A DNA stretch of 64,000 nt from Algoriphagus iocasae. Lineage in GTDB: Bacteria > Bacteroidota > Bacteroidia > Cytophagales > Cyclobacteriaceae. The stretch is from the NCBI RefSeq assembly GCF_014206875.1, contig NZ_JACIJO010000001.1, positions 1,452,680 to 1,516,679 on the forward strand, in the 5' to 3' direction. Below, one piece after another: positions 17,878 through 26,253 of the stretch; position 1 is the first letter of the stretch, and every line of letters starts with the position of its first letter. The notes under the pieces are model-generated. The model had not been told where the DNA came from and ran no database searches. It saw only the letters and a program-made list of their open reading frames with translations. The position numbers were made by a program, and so were the translations under genes.

Positions 17878-19719
17878 ATGCATAACATTTTGAATAAGCC
17901 TATGTTAGGGCTTTTTCTTTTTGTAATCACCGGAGCTTCGCTAAATGCCCAAACAGGTAGATTTCAGCAAGCGGCAGATTACAAAATGGAAGTGGAAATG
18001 AATGTCACTTCTAATCAATATTCAGGAACCCAAGTATTAAAGTACACAAACAATTCACCTGATACCCTTTACAAGGTCTTCTATCATCTTTATTACAATG
18101 CTTTCCAGCCTGGAAGTATGATGGATGAAAGATCTCGATCTATTTCTGATCCTGACAGAAGAGTGGGAGATAGAATCAATGCATTGAAACCTGATGAGGT
18201 TGGCTATTTGCATGTCAATGAGTTGACCATGGATGGTATGAAGGTAGATTTTGAAGAAGTGGAAACAATTCTAGAAGTCACTTTACCTAAGCCAATTCTT
18301 CCAAATTCTGAAGTTGAATTTAACATGTCTTTTATGGGACAAGTACCGATTCAGATCAGAAGATCAGGAAGAGATAGCAGTGAGGGTGTTCGATATTCCA
18401 TGTCTCAGTGGTATCCTAAAATGGCTGAATATGACGAGCAAGGTTGGCATTCCAATCCTTACATAGGTCGTGAGTTTTATGGTATTTGGGGAGATTTTGA
18501 TGTGAAAATCACTATCGATAAGTCCTACACAATTGGTGGTACTGGTTACCTTCAAAACCCAAATGAAATCGGTCACGGGTACGAAGATGCAGGTGTAAAA
18601 GTGCCAAAAGTAGATGGAAATACGCTGACTTGGCATTTCAAGGCTCCAATGGTTCATGACTTCATGTGGGCTGCGGATCCTAAATACCGTCATGAAAAAG
18701 TAGAAATGGAAAATGGTATCACTGTACACCATTTGTTTATTCCAGATCCGGAGACAACTGAAAACTGGGAAAAGCTTAAGGAATATACTCCTAAAGCTAT
18801 TGAGTTTATGTCTGAGCATTTTGGACAATATCCTTACAAGCAGTTCTCTGTGATCCAAGGTGGAGACGGTGGAATGGAATATCCAATGTCTACTTTAGTA
18901 ACAGGTGGCCGAAATCTAAGAGGACTGGTAGGAGTAATGGCACATGAATTAGCACATAGTTGGTACCAGGGAGTGTTAGCAACAAATGAGGCCCTTTACC
19001 CATGGATGGATGAAGGTTTTACTTCTTATGCTTCTGCTTTAACCATGTCTGCTATTTACCAGCCTTCTGATGCGCCCTTGAGAAATTCTTACATGGGTTA
19101 TTACAGATTGGTGAAAAGTGGATTGGAAGAGCCTATGAGCACGCATTCTGATCATTACCATACTAATTCAGCTTATAGTTCTGCAGCTTATAGCAAAGGA
19201 GCAGTTTTCATGGCTCAGATGGGATATATCATAGGAGAAGAAGCCAGAGATCAAGGACTTCATCGTTATTGGGATACTTGGAAATTCAAGCATCCAAATG
19301 TCAATGACGTGATCCGTGTGATGGAAAAAGAAAGTGGTTTAGAATTAGACTGGTATAAGGAATACTTTGTGTATACTACCAAAACCATCGATTATGGAAT
19401 TAAGGCTGTAAATCCACAGGGAGATCAGACGGAAATTATCTTGGAAAGAATTGGTTTGATGCCAATGCCTATTGATTTGGTGATTACTTATAAGGATGGG
19501 TCACAAGAGATGGTGTATTTGCCACTTGCGATTATGAGAGGTGAGAAAGCTCCTGAAAAAGGTGCTCCAGCCAGAATAATCAGTGAAGACTGGCCTTGGA
19601 CTAATCTGACGAAATCTATCAGAATTGATAAAAAGAAAGATTCAATTAAATCTATTGAAATCGATCCAAGCAAAAGATTGGCTGACATAGAGCAGGAAAA
19701 TAATAAGGTGGAGTTTTAA
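17878..19719 (+). CDS. M1-family zinc metallopeptidase (aminopeptidase N-like)
   Basis: 613 residues from the ATG at 17878, chosen because it begins directly with a signal peptide (MHNILNKPMLGLFLFVITGA, cleavage near NAQ); an in-frame ATG at 17839 adds 13 polar residues in front. Zinc site HELAH at residues 356-360 with the third ligand E379 in DEGF, spaced as in M1 peptidases. The substrate-binding GxMEN loop appears as GGMEYP just before it, a variant seen in gluzincins of Bacteroidota. Exported, so it likely trims peptides in the periplasm or outside. It is divergent from the BNR protein and ends at a strong terminator. Confidence 0.93.
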   Translation: MHNILNKPMLGLFLFVITGASLNAQTGRFQQAADYKMEVEMNVTSNQYSGTQVLKYTNNSPDTLYKVFYHLYYNAFQPGSMMDERSRSISDPDRRVGDRINALKPDEVGYLHVNELTMDGMKVDFEEVETILEVTLPKPILPNSEVEFNMSFMGQVPIQIRRSGRDSSEGVRYSMSQWYPKMAEYDEQGWHSNPYIGREFYGIWGDFDVKITIDKSYTIGGTGYLQNPNEIGHGYEDAGVKVPKVDGNTLTWHFKAPMVHDFMWAADPKYRHEKVEMENGITVHHLFIPDPETTENWEKLKEYTPKAIEFMSEHFGQYPYKQFSVIQGGDGGMEYPMSTLVTGGRNLRGLVGVMAHELAHSWYQGVLATNEALYPWMDEGFTSYASALTMSAIYQPSDAPLRNSYMGYYRLVKSGLEEPMSTHSDHYHTNSAYSSAAYSKGAVFMAQMGYIIGEEARDQGLHRYWDTWKFKHPNVNDVIRVMEKESGLELDWYKEYFVYTTKTIDYGIKAVNPQGDQTEIILERIGLMPMPIDLVITYKDGSQEMVYLPLAIMRGEKAPEKGAPARIISEDWPWTNLTKSIRIDKKKDSIKSIEIDPSKRLADIEQENNKVEF

Positions 19720-19744
19720 TACTCCACTTTTAAAATTGAGCAAT

Positions 19745-19775
19745 AAAAAAGGTGATCATTTGATCACCTTTTTTT
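19745..19775. terminator. Bidirectional terminator between M1 peptidase and histone-like gene
   Basis: Stem GGTGATCA (19751-19758) / TGATCACC (19761-19768) flanked by A-run and T-run, so it can end transcripts from both sides. It lies 26 bases after the peptidase stop and 11 bases past the stop of the minus-strand histone-like gene. Confidence 0.88.
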
Positions 19776-19785
19776 ATTTCTTTGC

Positions 19786-19962
19786 TTAACCTGCGTTTTT
19801 CATGTCCTGAACTTCCTTACGGATATCCTGTGCCATGTTTTTAAGGTCTTGCATACCTTTTCTGACTCTTGTTCCGGCAGCTTGGTTGCCTTTTTCGTAG
19901 AATTTTTCAAAATCGGCTTCTAAGCCACTTACAAGATCTTTAACTTCACTAAATCTGCTCAT
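19786..19962 (-). CDS. Histone H1-like (Hc1-type) small protein
   Basis: 58 residues, ATG at 19960-19962, stop at 19786-19788. The sequence (start MSRFSEVKDLVSGLEADF, then TRVRKGMQDLKNMAQDIRKE) matches the short Bacteroidota proteins annotated as histone H1 / Hc1-like. It is helical and basic-acidic mixed, with the conserved GTRVRKGMQ motif. These are thought to be nucleoid-associated, though DNA binding for the short form is mostly inferred from annotation. Single gene between the M1-peptidase terminator and the oxoamine synthase gene (103-bp gap). Confidence 0.85.
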   Translation of the reverse strand: MSRFSEVKDLVSGLEADFEKFYEKGNQAAGTRVRKGMQDLKNMAQDIRKEVQDMKNAG

Positions 19963-20065
19963 AGTAAAAGTGATTATTGTTTAGGTTGATGATAAGTTTA
20001 TTGTGTTCAATATAGCCTAAATACTTGCCAAATCAATCAGGAGGCCATTTTTTTTGAATTTTTTT

Positions 20066-21316
20066 TTATTCACCAAAAGAAATTGCCAACTCTGAGTTTT
20101 TATAAATTCCAGAAGTTAGTTTTTCTTTGATCGCAGCAAAAGCAGTCAATGTCTCATTTACATCCTCTAAAGAATGAACTGCTGTAGGAATCAATCTCAA
20201 GATAATCATTCCTTTAGGTACAACAGGATAAATCACTACAGAACAGAAGATTCCGTAATTTTCTCTCAGGTCATGTGACAATGCAGCAGCTTCGCCTACT
20301 GTTCCGTTAAGAACTACAGGCGTTACAGGTGAATTGGCTTTTCCAGTGCTGAATCCATTTTTATGAAGACCGTCTCTCAACGCATTCACTACTTTCCACA
20401 AATTGTCTTTTAGATCAGGCTGTGTTTTAAGCAATTCCAATCTTTTCAAAGCACCTTCCACTAAAAGCATTGGGAGAGATTTAGCGAAAATCTGAGAACG
20501 CATATTAAATCTCAAGTAATGAATTACTTTTTCCTGTCCAGCGATAAATGCTCCGATTGAAGCCATGGATTTTGCAAAAGTGGAGAAGTACAAATCCACT
20601 TCGTCGATTACTCCTTGCTCTTCATGTGTTCCAGCTCCGGTCTTTCCCATAGTACCAAAACCATGAGCATCATCCACCAAAAGACGGAATTCAAACTTTT
20701 TCTTCAGTTCACAGATATCTTTTAGTCTTCCCTGATCACCGGTCATTCCAAATACACCTTCTGTAATCAATAAGATCCCGCCTCCGGTTTCTGCAGCAAG
20801 TTTGGTTGCTCTTTCCAATTGCTTTTCACAGTTGTCAATATCATTATGTGGGAAAACATATCTCTTACCCATATGCATTCTCAGTGCATCGATAATACAC
20901 GCATGGCATTCTGAATCATACACCACTACGTCTTTTCTATCCAATAAGGAATCAATCACAGACATGATGCCTTGATATCCGTAGTTTAGTAAATAGGCTT
21001 TCTCTTTTCCAACAAAAGCAGCTAGTTCATCTTCAAGTTTCTCATGAAGGTTAGTTTGACCTGACATCATTCTAGCGCCCATCGGATAGGCAGCTCCCCA
21101 TTTTGCAGCTGCTTCGGCATCTGCCTTACGAACTTCGGGATGATTGGCAAGTCCCAAATAGTTATTTAAACTCCAGGTCAAAACTTCTTTTCCCTGAAAC
21201 ATCATTCTTGGAGCAATTTCCCCTTCCAATTTTGGGAACATAAAATACCCATCTGAAAACTTAGAATGTTTGCCCAAAGGGCCCATGTTCGTTTTTAACT
21301 TAGCAAATAGATCCAA
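20066..21316 (-). CDS. Alpha-oxoamine synthase (serine palmitoyltransferase or cysteate acyltransferase type)
   Basis: 416 residues, fold-type I PLP enzyme. The PLP lysine is K249 in STFAKSMASIG; the cofactor-binding DDAHG is at 215-219 and the ring-stacking His is in SECHAC (about 138). The N-terminal segment YFMFPKLEGEI and the NNYLGLANHP motif place it with the Bacteroidota serine-palmitoyltransferase-like group, which joins a fatty acyl-CoA or acyl-ACP to serine (sphingolipids) or to cysteate (sulfonolipids/capnoids). KBL and BioF are less likely because of the long N-terminus. Acts in the cytoplasm. Which amino acid it uses cannot be told by eye. Single gene with its own promoter region. 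Confidence 0.85.
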   Translation of the reverse strand: MDLFAKLKTNMGPLGKHSKFSDGYFMFPKLEGEIAPRMMFQGKEVLTWSLNNYLGLANHPEVRKADAEAAAKWGAAYPMGARMMSGQTNLHEKLEDELAAFVGKEKAYLLNYGYQGIMSVIDSLLDRKDVVVYDSECHACIIDALRMHMGKRYVFPHNDIDNCEKQLERATKLAAETGGGILLITEGVFGMTGDQGRLKDICELKKKFEFRLLVDDAHGFGTMGKTGAGTHEEQGVIDEVDLYFSTFAKSMASIGAFIAGQEKVIHYLRFNMRSQIFAKSLPMLLVEGALKRLELLKTQPDLKDNLWKVVNALRDGLHKNGFSTGKANSPVTPVVLNGTVGEAAALSHDLRENYGIFCSVVIYPVVPKGMIILRLIPTAVHSLEDVNETLTAFAAIKEKLTSGIYKNSELAISFGE

Positions 21317-21511
21317 AGTGATTTTTTATTTTAGGTGTGTCCTTATACAATTAAGAAATTATGATCTTTTCATCAAAAATCCGTCAAAAATAAAACTTTA
21401 ATGCCGTCTAAGCAAAAAACGATTTTCGTTTACACGCTTTCTTAACATAACTCAGATAATTTTCCTTATTTCGTCTTTAGCCCAAATAGAACTTTAGTAA
21501 ACATTAGAACC

Positions 21512-23011
21512 ATGCCCAAAATCAAAAAACTTTTAGTTGCAAACCGAGGAGAAATTAGTTTGCGGATCATGCGAACAGCCAAAGAGATGGGAATCAAGAC
21601 TGTAGCGGTTTTCAGTGAAGCTGATAGACTTTCGCCTCATGTGAAATTTGCAGATGAAGCTGTTTGTTTAGGTCCTCCGGCTTCCTCTGAGTCTTATCTT
21701 TTAGGAGAAAAAATTATTGAAGTCTGTAAAAAATTAAATGTTGATGCAATTCATCCTGGATATGGATTTTTGTCAGAAAATGCAGCATTTGCCAAAAAAG
21801 TCTCTGATGCAGGATTAATTTTTGTCGGGCCATCTCCTGAATCCATTGAGGTGATGGGAAGTAAACTGGCTGCAAAACAAGCTGTCGGAAAATACAATAT
21901 TCCATTGGTACCTGGAACTGAAGAAGCGATTTCAGATATCCCAGCCGCAAAGAAAATAGCCTCGGAAATAGGCTATCCAATTTTAATCAAAGCCAGTGCT
22001 GGTGGGGGAGGAAAAGGAATGAGGATAGTGGAAAATGAATCAGAATTTGAGGAGCAGATGAATCGTGCGATTTCAGAAGCAGTTTCCGCTTTTGGAGATG
22101 GAGCAGTTTTCATTGAAAAATACATTACCTCTCCAAGACACATAGAAATTCAAGTTTTAGGAGACCAACTAGGAAATGTGGTCTATTTATTCGAAAGGGA
22201 ATGCTCGATTCAGAGAAGACACCAAAAAGTGATTGAGGAAGCTCCTTCTTCTGTAGTTAGCCCTGAAATGAGAAAGGCCATGGGGGAAGCTGCCGTAGGA
22301 GTGGCGAAAGCTTGTGATTATTATGGTGCGGGTACGGTGGAATTCATCGTTGATGAAGGCTTGAATTTTTATTTTCTGGAGATGAATACCAGACTTCAAG
22401 TGGAACATCCTGTGACAGAAATGATTACAGGAAAAGACTTGGTGAAAGAACAAATTTTAATAGCGGAAGGAAATCCACTTTCCTTTACCCAAGATGATTT
22501 GAGCATCAATGGACACTCAATTGAAGTAAGGGTTTACGCAGAAGATCCTAGAAATAATTTCTTGCCGGACATAGGTACATTGGAAACCTATATTAGACCA
22601 CAGGGACCAGGGATTCGGGTTGATGATGGGTTTGAAGAAGGAATGAAAATTCCGATTTATTATGATCCGATGATAGCCAAGTTGGTCTCTCATGCCGAAA
22701 CCCGAGAAGCCGCTATTTATCGAATGATTCGGGCAATCGAAGATTATCAGATTACGGGAATTCAGACAACATTGGGTTTCTGTAAATTTGCTTTGCAGCA
22801 TGAGGCTTTTGTGTCAGGTAATTTCGATACCAAATTTGTAGACAGATATTTTAAACCTGAAGTACTTGATCCGGTTTTTGATCAGGAGGAGAAAGAAGTT
22901 TTAGCTGCATTGGCGGTCAACTTTTTTGAAAAATTGACTTCGAAAAAATCTCAAAAAGCCGAATCAAAATCAGAAGGTAAATCCTCGGCTTGGATGAAAA
23001 GGTTGAATTAA
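21512..23011 (+). CDS. Biotin carboxylase subunit of an acyl-CoA carboxylase
   Basis: 499 residues. N-terminal biotin-carboxylase domain (KKLLVANRGEISLRIMR), ATP-grasp centre (IKASAGGGGKGMRIV), RHIEIQVLGD, ECSIQRRHQK, EMNTRLQVEHPVTE, and C-terminal domain EVRVYAEDP. It carboxylates the biotin of a carrier protein with ATP and bicarbonate. The lysine/serine-rich end (about 480-499) extends past the usual 450 residues of AccC. No biotin carrier or carboxyltransferase gene is adjacent, so the complex (acetyl-CoA or propionyl-CoA type) is not determined. It leads an operon with DUF1015 (1-bp gap) and maf. Confidence 0.93.
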   Translation: MPKIKKLLVANRGEISLRIMRTAKEMGIKTVAVFSEADRLSPHVKFADEAVCLGPPASSESYLLGEKIIEVCKKLNVDAIHPGYGFLSENAAFAKKVSDAGLIFVGPSPESIEVMGSKLAAKQAVGKYNIPLVPGTEEAISDIPAAKKIASEIGYPILIKASAGGGGKGMRIVENESEFEEQMNRAISEAVSAFGDGAVFIEKYITSPRHIEIQVLGDQLGNVVYLFERECSIQRRHQKVIEEAPSSVVSPEMRKAMGEAAVGVAKACDYYGAGTVEFIVDEGLNFYFLEMNTRLQVEHPVTEMITGKDLVKEQILIAEGNPLSFTQDDLSINGHSIEVRVYAEDPRNNFLPDIGTLETYIRPQGPGIRVDDGFEEGMKIPIYYDPMIAKLVSHAETREAAIYRMIRAIEDYQITGIQTTLGFCKFALQHEAFVSGNFDTKFVDRYFKPEVLDPVFDQEEKEVLAALAVNFFEKLTSKKSQKAESKSEGKSSAWMKRLN

Positions 23012-23012
23012 A

Positions 23013-24311
23013 ATGGCAGAAATTCTACCTATTAAAGCATGGCTCTATAATGATACCCTGAAAAGTAAAATTGAGGAGTTAACAGCACCTTTATTTGATG
23101 TGGTTTCTTCGCGCCAAAGAGAACTTCTTTATCAGAACCCGTTAAACAGCATTCATCTATCCGTTCCGAGTGGTCCAAATCCTGTCCAAAAAGCTTTAGA
23201 GACCTTAGAACAATGGAAAAGTGAACAGGTGATCCTACAGGATGAAAAGCCGGGTATTTATGTTTATTATCAATTTTTCAGATTGCCTGGTGAACATGAT
23301 TTTAGGTGTAGAAAAGGGTTCATTGCCCAGATTAAAGCCTATGATTGGTCGGAGAAGAAAATTCTCAGACATGAAAATACAATCGTGCATGCTGTAAATG
23401 ATCGGATTGATTTATTGAAAACCACCCAGATTCAGGCGAGTCCTACCCATGGACTTTATGAAGACCCTGAAAACAGACTGGAAAAGTATATGGATGAGGC
23501 CATGCAGAACCCTATTTACGAATTGGAAGATTACCAAGGAGTCAAAGAGGTGCTTGGACTGATTCAGGATCCTGAGATTATTACTGAGTTTTTAGAAGTG
23601 CTTAAGGACAAAACTGTGATTTTGGCAGATGGACATCATCGACTCGAAGGAGCAATTCAGTATAGAAAAGAAATGAATGGAGCTTTGCCAGAGGCAAAGT
23701 GGAAAGGTTTTGACTACCACCTGATGTATTTGACCAATACCAATGGCAATCATTTAAAGATTTTGCCTACACACAGGATATTTAAAAACCTGGCGATGGG
23801 AGAGCAGGAGTTTTTAAGTGAGTTGAAAAAATGGTTTGAAGTCAAGAAGTTTCATGATCAGGAGGAGTTGGGGATTTATGCCTTTCACAAGCCATGGTCC
23901 TATGGATTGCTAATCGGGGAGGAGAGTTATTTACTGGAATTGAAACCGGAGAAGTTTGATTTGATTCCTTCAAACTATCCTGAGATTATCAAAAAGCTTG
24001 ATTTAGCAGTCCTACACGCGTTGGTTTTTGATCAGATCTTAGGGATACCTTTAGAAGAACAAAGGAGTTCTGAGAATATCAGTTACGAAAGAAATTTTTC
24101 CAGATGTATTCACGAAGTACAATCTGGAAAAGCTAGCTTTGCAATCATTACTCGTGAGCTGGAGCTTTCCCAAGTTTTGGAAGTATGTAGATCAGGGTAT
24201 GTAATGCCTCAGAAATCCACCTATTTTTACCCAAAAGCGTTAGGAGGTTTGCTCTTTGCAAGCATTAAACAAGAAGAATTTGAATTCGATTATGGAGCCT
24301 TTTTTAAATAA
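23013..24311 (+). CDS. DUF1015 family protein
   Basis: 432 residues, soluble, no signal peptide. It matches the DUF1015 family (formerly noted as uncharacterised conserved protein, SpoIIAA-like kinase relatives): PLFDVVSSRQRELLYQNP near the N-terminus, YVYYQ, RHENTI, and the family hallmark LADGHHRLEGAIQYRK around residue 210. The GHHR stretch suggests a nucleotide or metal-binding enzyme, yet no reaction is assigned to this family in my knowledge beyond serine-kinase relatives. It starts 1 bp after the biotin carboxylase stop and overlaps maf by 20 bp. Confidence 0.88.
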   Translation: MAEILPIKAWLYNDTLKSKIEELTAPLFDVVSSRQRELLYQNPLNSIHLSVPSGPNPVQKALETLEQWKSEQVILQDEKPGIYVYYQFFRLPGEHDFRCRKGFIAQIKAYDWSEKKILRHENTIVHAVNDRIDLLKTTQIQASPTHGLYEDPENRLEKYMDEAMQNPIYELEDYQGVKEVLGLIQDPEIITEFLEVLKDKTVILADGHHRLEGAIQYRKEMNGALPEAKWKGFDYHLMYLTNTNGNHLKILPTHRIFKNLAMGEQEFLSELKKWFEVKKFHDQEELGIYAFHKPWSYGLLIGEESYLLELKPEKFDLIPSNYPEIIKKLDLAVLHALVFDQILGIPLEEQRSSENISYERNFSRCIHEVQSGKASFAIITRELELSQVLEVCRSGYVMPQKSTYFYPKALGGLLFASIKQEEFEFDYGAFFK

Positions 24312-24882
24312 ATTAAAAGATAAAAAAATCATTCTCGCCTCCAATTCTCCAAGGAGACAGGAATTATTGAAAGGCCTCGAAGTAGAATTTGAAATTCGTA
24401 CCAACTCAGTAGATGAGCGAGTTCCGGATGACATGAAACCTGAGTTTGTTGCTGCCTATTTAAGCAAGTTAAAAGCCGATTCTTTTGCTGATGAACTTAA
24501 GGAAAATGAAATTTTGATTACTTCAGATACTGTAGTCATCGAAAATGGACATGTTTTGGGAAAGCCAAAAACAGAAGATGAGGCATTTGATATGCTGAAG
24601 AGTCTCTCTGGTGCTACCCACAGTGTGATGACGGCAGTAACATTTAAAGATTATAAGCGTCAACTGACGGTTGAAGATGAAACCAAAGTAACTTTTCGGT
24701 TTTTGGAGGAGGATGAAATTTGGCACTATATCAAAACGTATCAACCATTTGATAAAGCCGGAGCATATGGAATTCAAGAATGGATAGGATATGTCGGAGT
24801 TACAAAAATGGAAGGGTCTTATTTTAATGTGATGGGTTTTCCGCTCCATTTGATTTACGAACAGCTGAAAAAATGGCAATAA
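24292..24882 (+). CDS. maf: Maf-like nucleotide pyrophosphatase
   Basis: 196 residues from the ATG at 24292; an in-frame ATG at 24256 would lengthen the overlap with DUF1015 and add residues before the conserved start. Signature IILASNSPRRQELLKGL at the N-terminus, then ITSDTVV, LGKPKTEDEAFDMLKSLSG, and YQPFDKAGAYGIQEW. Maf proteins hydrolyse dTTP/UTP or modified nucleotides (house-cleaning) and influence division. The YhdE/YceF subtype cannot be read reliably. Last gene of the operon, stopped by the terminator at 24883-24913. Confidence 0.96.
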   Translation: MEPFLNKLKDKKIILASNSPRRQELLKGLEVEFEIRTNSVDERVPDDMKPEFVAAYLSKLKADSFADELKENEILITSDTVVIENGHVLGKPKTEDEAFDMLKSLSGATHSVMTAVTFKDYKRQLTVEDETKVTFRFLEEDEIWHYIKTYQPFDKAGAYGIQEWIGYVGVTKMEGSYFNVMGFPLHLIYEQLKKWQ

Positions 24883-24913
24883 AAAAACTCCCGAGTGATC
24901 GGGAGTTTTTTTT
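24883..24913. terminator. Bidirectional terminator between maf and efflux adaptor gene
   Basis: Stem ACTCCCGA / TCGGGAGT around the tetraloop GTGA (24895-24898), flanked by A-run and T-run. It starts immediately after the maf stop and 18 bp from the stop of the convergent adaptor gene, ending both transcripts. Confidence 0.93.
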
Positions 24914-24930
24914 TATTAGGCTTAAAAGGA

Positions 24931-26250
24931 TTAGTTACTTGTTGCCACAACTCCTGGTTTTGGAGCGTCCATTTTCACTACATTGTCTCCTTCTTTTAAT
25001 TGCTTGCTGACTACAAAATAAGGACCGGAGATGATTTCTTCACCTTGAGTAATTCCTTCTAAAACTTCTATGTTTTCGAAATCTGAAATTCCGGTTTTAA
25101 TTTCCTTCAATTTTGCTACTCCATTTTCACTGACGAAAACAAGTTCTTTTGATTTCGTAGTACCGCCAACCAAAGTATCTAATTTATTATCTCTGGTAGT
25201 TACAGCTGATAAAGGAACGGAAAGTACATTGTCTTTGGAAGTAGTAATGATTTCTACAGATGCCGTCATGCCAGGTCTGAAAGGGTATTTAGTGCCTTCA
25301 GCTACCAAGTCATCATAAGAACTATTCAGAATTCTGATTTTCACTTTGAATTCAGTCACTGCATCAGCAGAAGCTTTTGTGTTAGCTGTATTAGCAATAC
25401 TGGTTACGATACCTTTGAATTTCTTGCCAGTAGAAGAGTAGGAGTCTACATCGATGATGGTAGTGTCACCCATGCTCAATCGGATGATGTCATTTTCATT
25501 CACATCCACTCTTACTTCCATTTTAGATAGATCTGCGATAGTCAGCATCTCTGTACCTGCCATCTGCGCAGTTCCAACCACACGTTCACCTTTCTCAACC
25601 AGTAGGTTTGAAACAATTCCACTTACCGGAGAATAAACATTAGTCAATCTTAGGTTTTCAGCTGCTTCATTTACGGTTGCCTGAGAACTTTTTACCACAA
25701 ATTCTGATGCAACTACGCTTTGCTTGGCTGCTTCCAAATCTTTTTGAGCAGTTACAAAGTTAGCTTGTGCTGTTTCGAAATCTGCTTCGGAAATAGCCTT
25801 CTGCTCATACAATGTTTTCTGTCTGTTATAATTCAATTCAGCTTGAGTGAATTGGGCTTCAGAACGCTGCAGTGCGGCTTTAGCCTGAGAAAGGTTAGCA
25901 ATCTGCTGATTTAAATTAGCTTTAGATCGATCCAATGCAGATATAAAATTGTCAGGACGGATTTTAACCAAAAGATTTCCTTCGGATACTGAATCACCTT
26001 CGACGACATTTAATTCTATGATCTCACCAGCTACGTCAGGAGAAAGTTTTACTTCCACCTCTGGTTGAATTTCGCCAGAAGCACTTACTTTTTCGATGAT
26101 CGTGGTTCTTTCTGCTTTCGCAAATTCAACTCCTATTTCCTTTGCTCCTCCAACCCATCCGGCAGCTCGGCCGATGATCGCAAAAACAATAATTAATCCT
26201 ACCGCTCCGAGTAGGTAATACAAAAGCTTGTTCGACTTCTTATTAGCCAT
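24931..26250 (-). CDS. Efflux periplasmic adaptor (HlyD/MacA-AcrA type)
   Basis: 439 residues. One N-terminal membrane helix (YYLLGAVGLIIVFAII) anchors it in the inner membrane. Then a lipoyl-like half (GEIQPEVEVKLSPDVAGEI), a long coiled-coil hairpin (about 100-210, rich in A, Q, E, with LNQQIANLSQAKAALQRSEA), the second lipoyl half (VYSPVSGIVSNLLVEKGE), and beta-barrel/membrane-proximal domains (FRPGMTASVEI). It bridges an inner-membrane pump to TolC. The TolC gene lies 3 bp upstream, so they are co-expressed, but no pump gene (RND or ABC) is adjacent, and the operon ends right after this gene. Confidence 0.93.
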   Translation of the reverse strand: MANKKSNKLLYYLLGAVGLIIVFAIIGRAAGWVGGAKEIGVEFAKAERTTIIEKVSASGEIQPEVEVKLSPDVAGEIIELNVVEGDSVSEGNLLVKIRPDNFISALDRSKANLNQQIANLSQAKAALQRSEAQFTQAELNYNRQKTLYEQKAISEADFETAQANFVTAQKDLEAAKQSVVASEFVVKSSQATVNEAAENLRLTNVYSPVSGIVSNLLVEKGERVVGTAQMAGTEMLTIADLSKMEVRVDVNENDIIRLSMGDTTIIDVDSYSSTGKKFKGIVTSIANTANTKASADAVTEFKVKIRILNSSYDDLVAEGTKYPFRPGMTASVEIITTSKDNVLSVPLSAVTTRDNKLDTLVGGTTKSKELVFVSENGVAKLKEIKTGISDFENIEVLEGITQGEEIISGPYFVVSKQLKEGDNVVKMDAPKPGVVATSN

Positions 26251-26253
26251 GAT

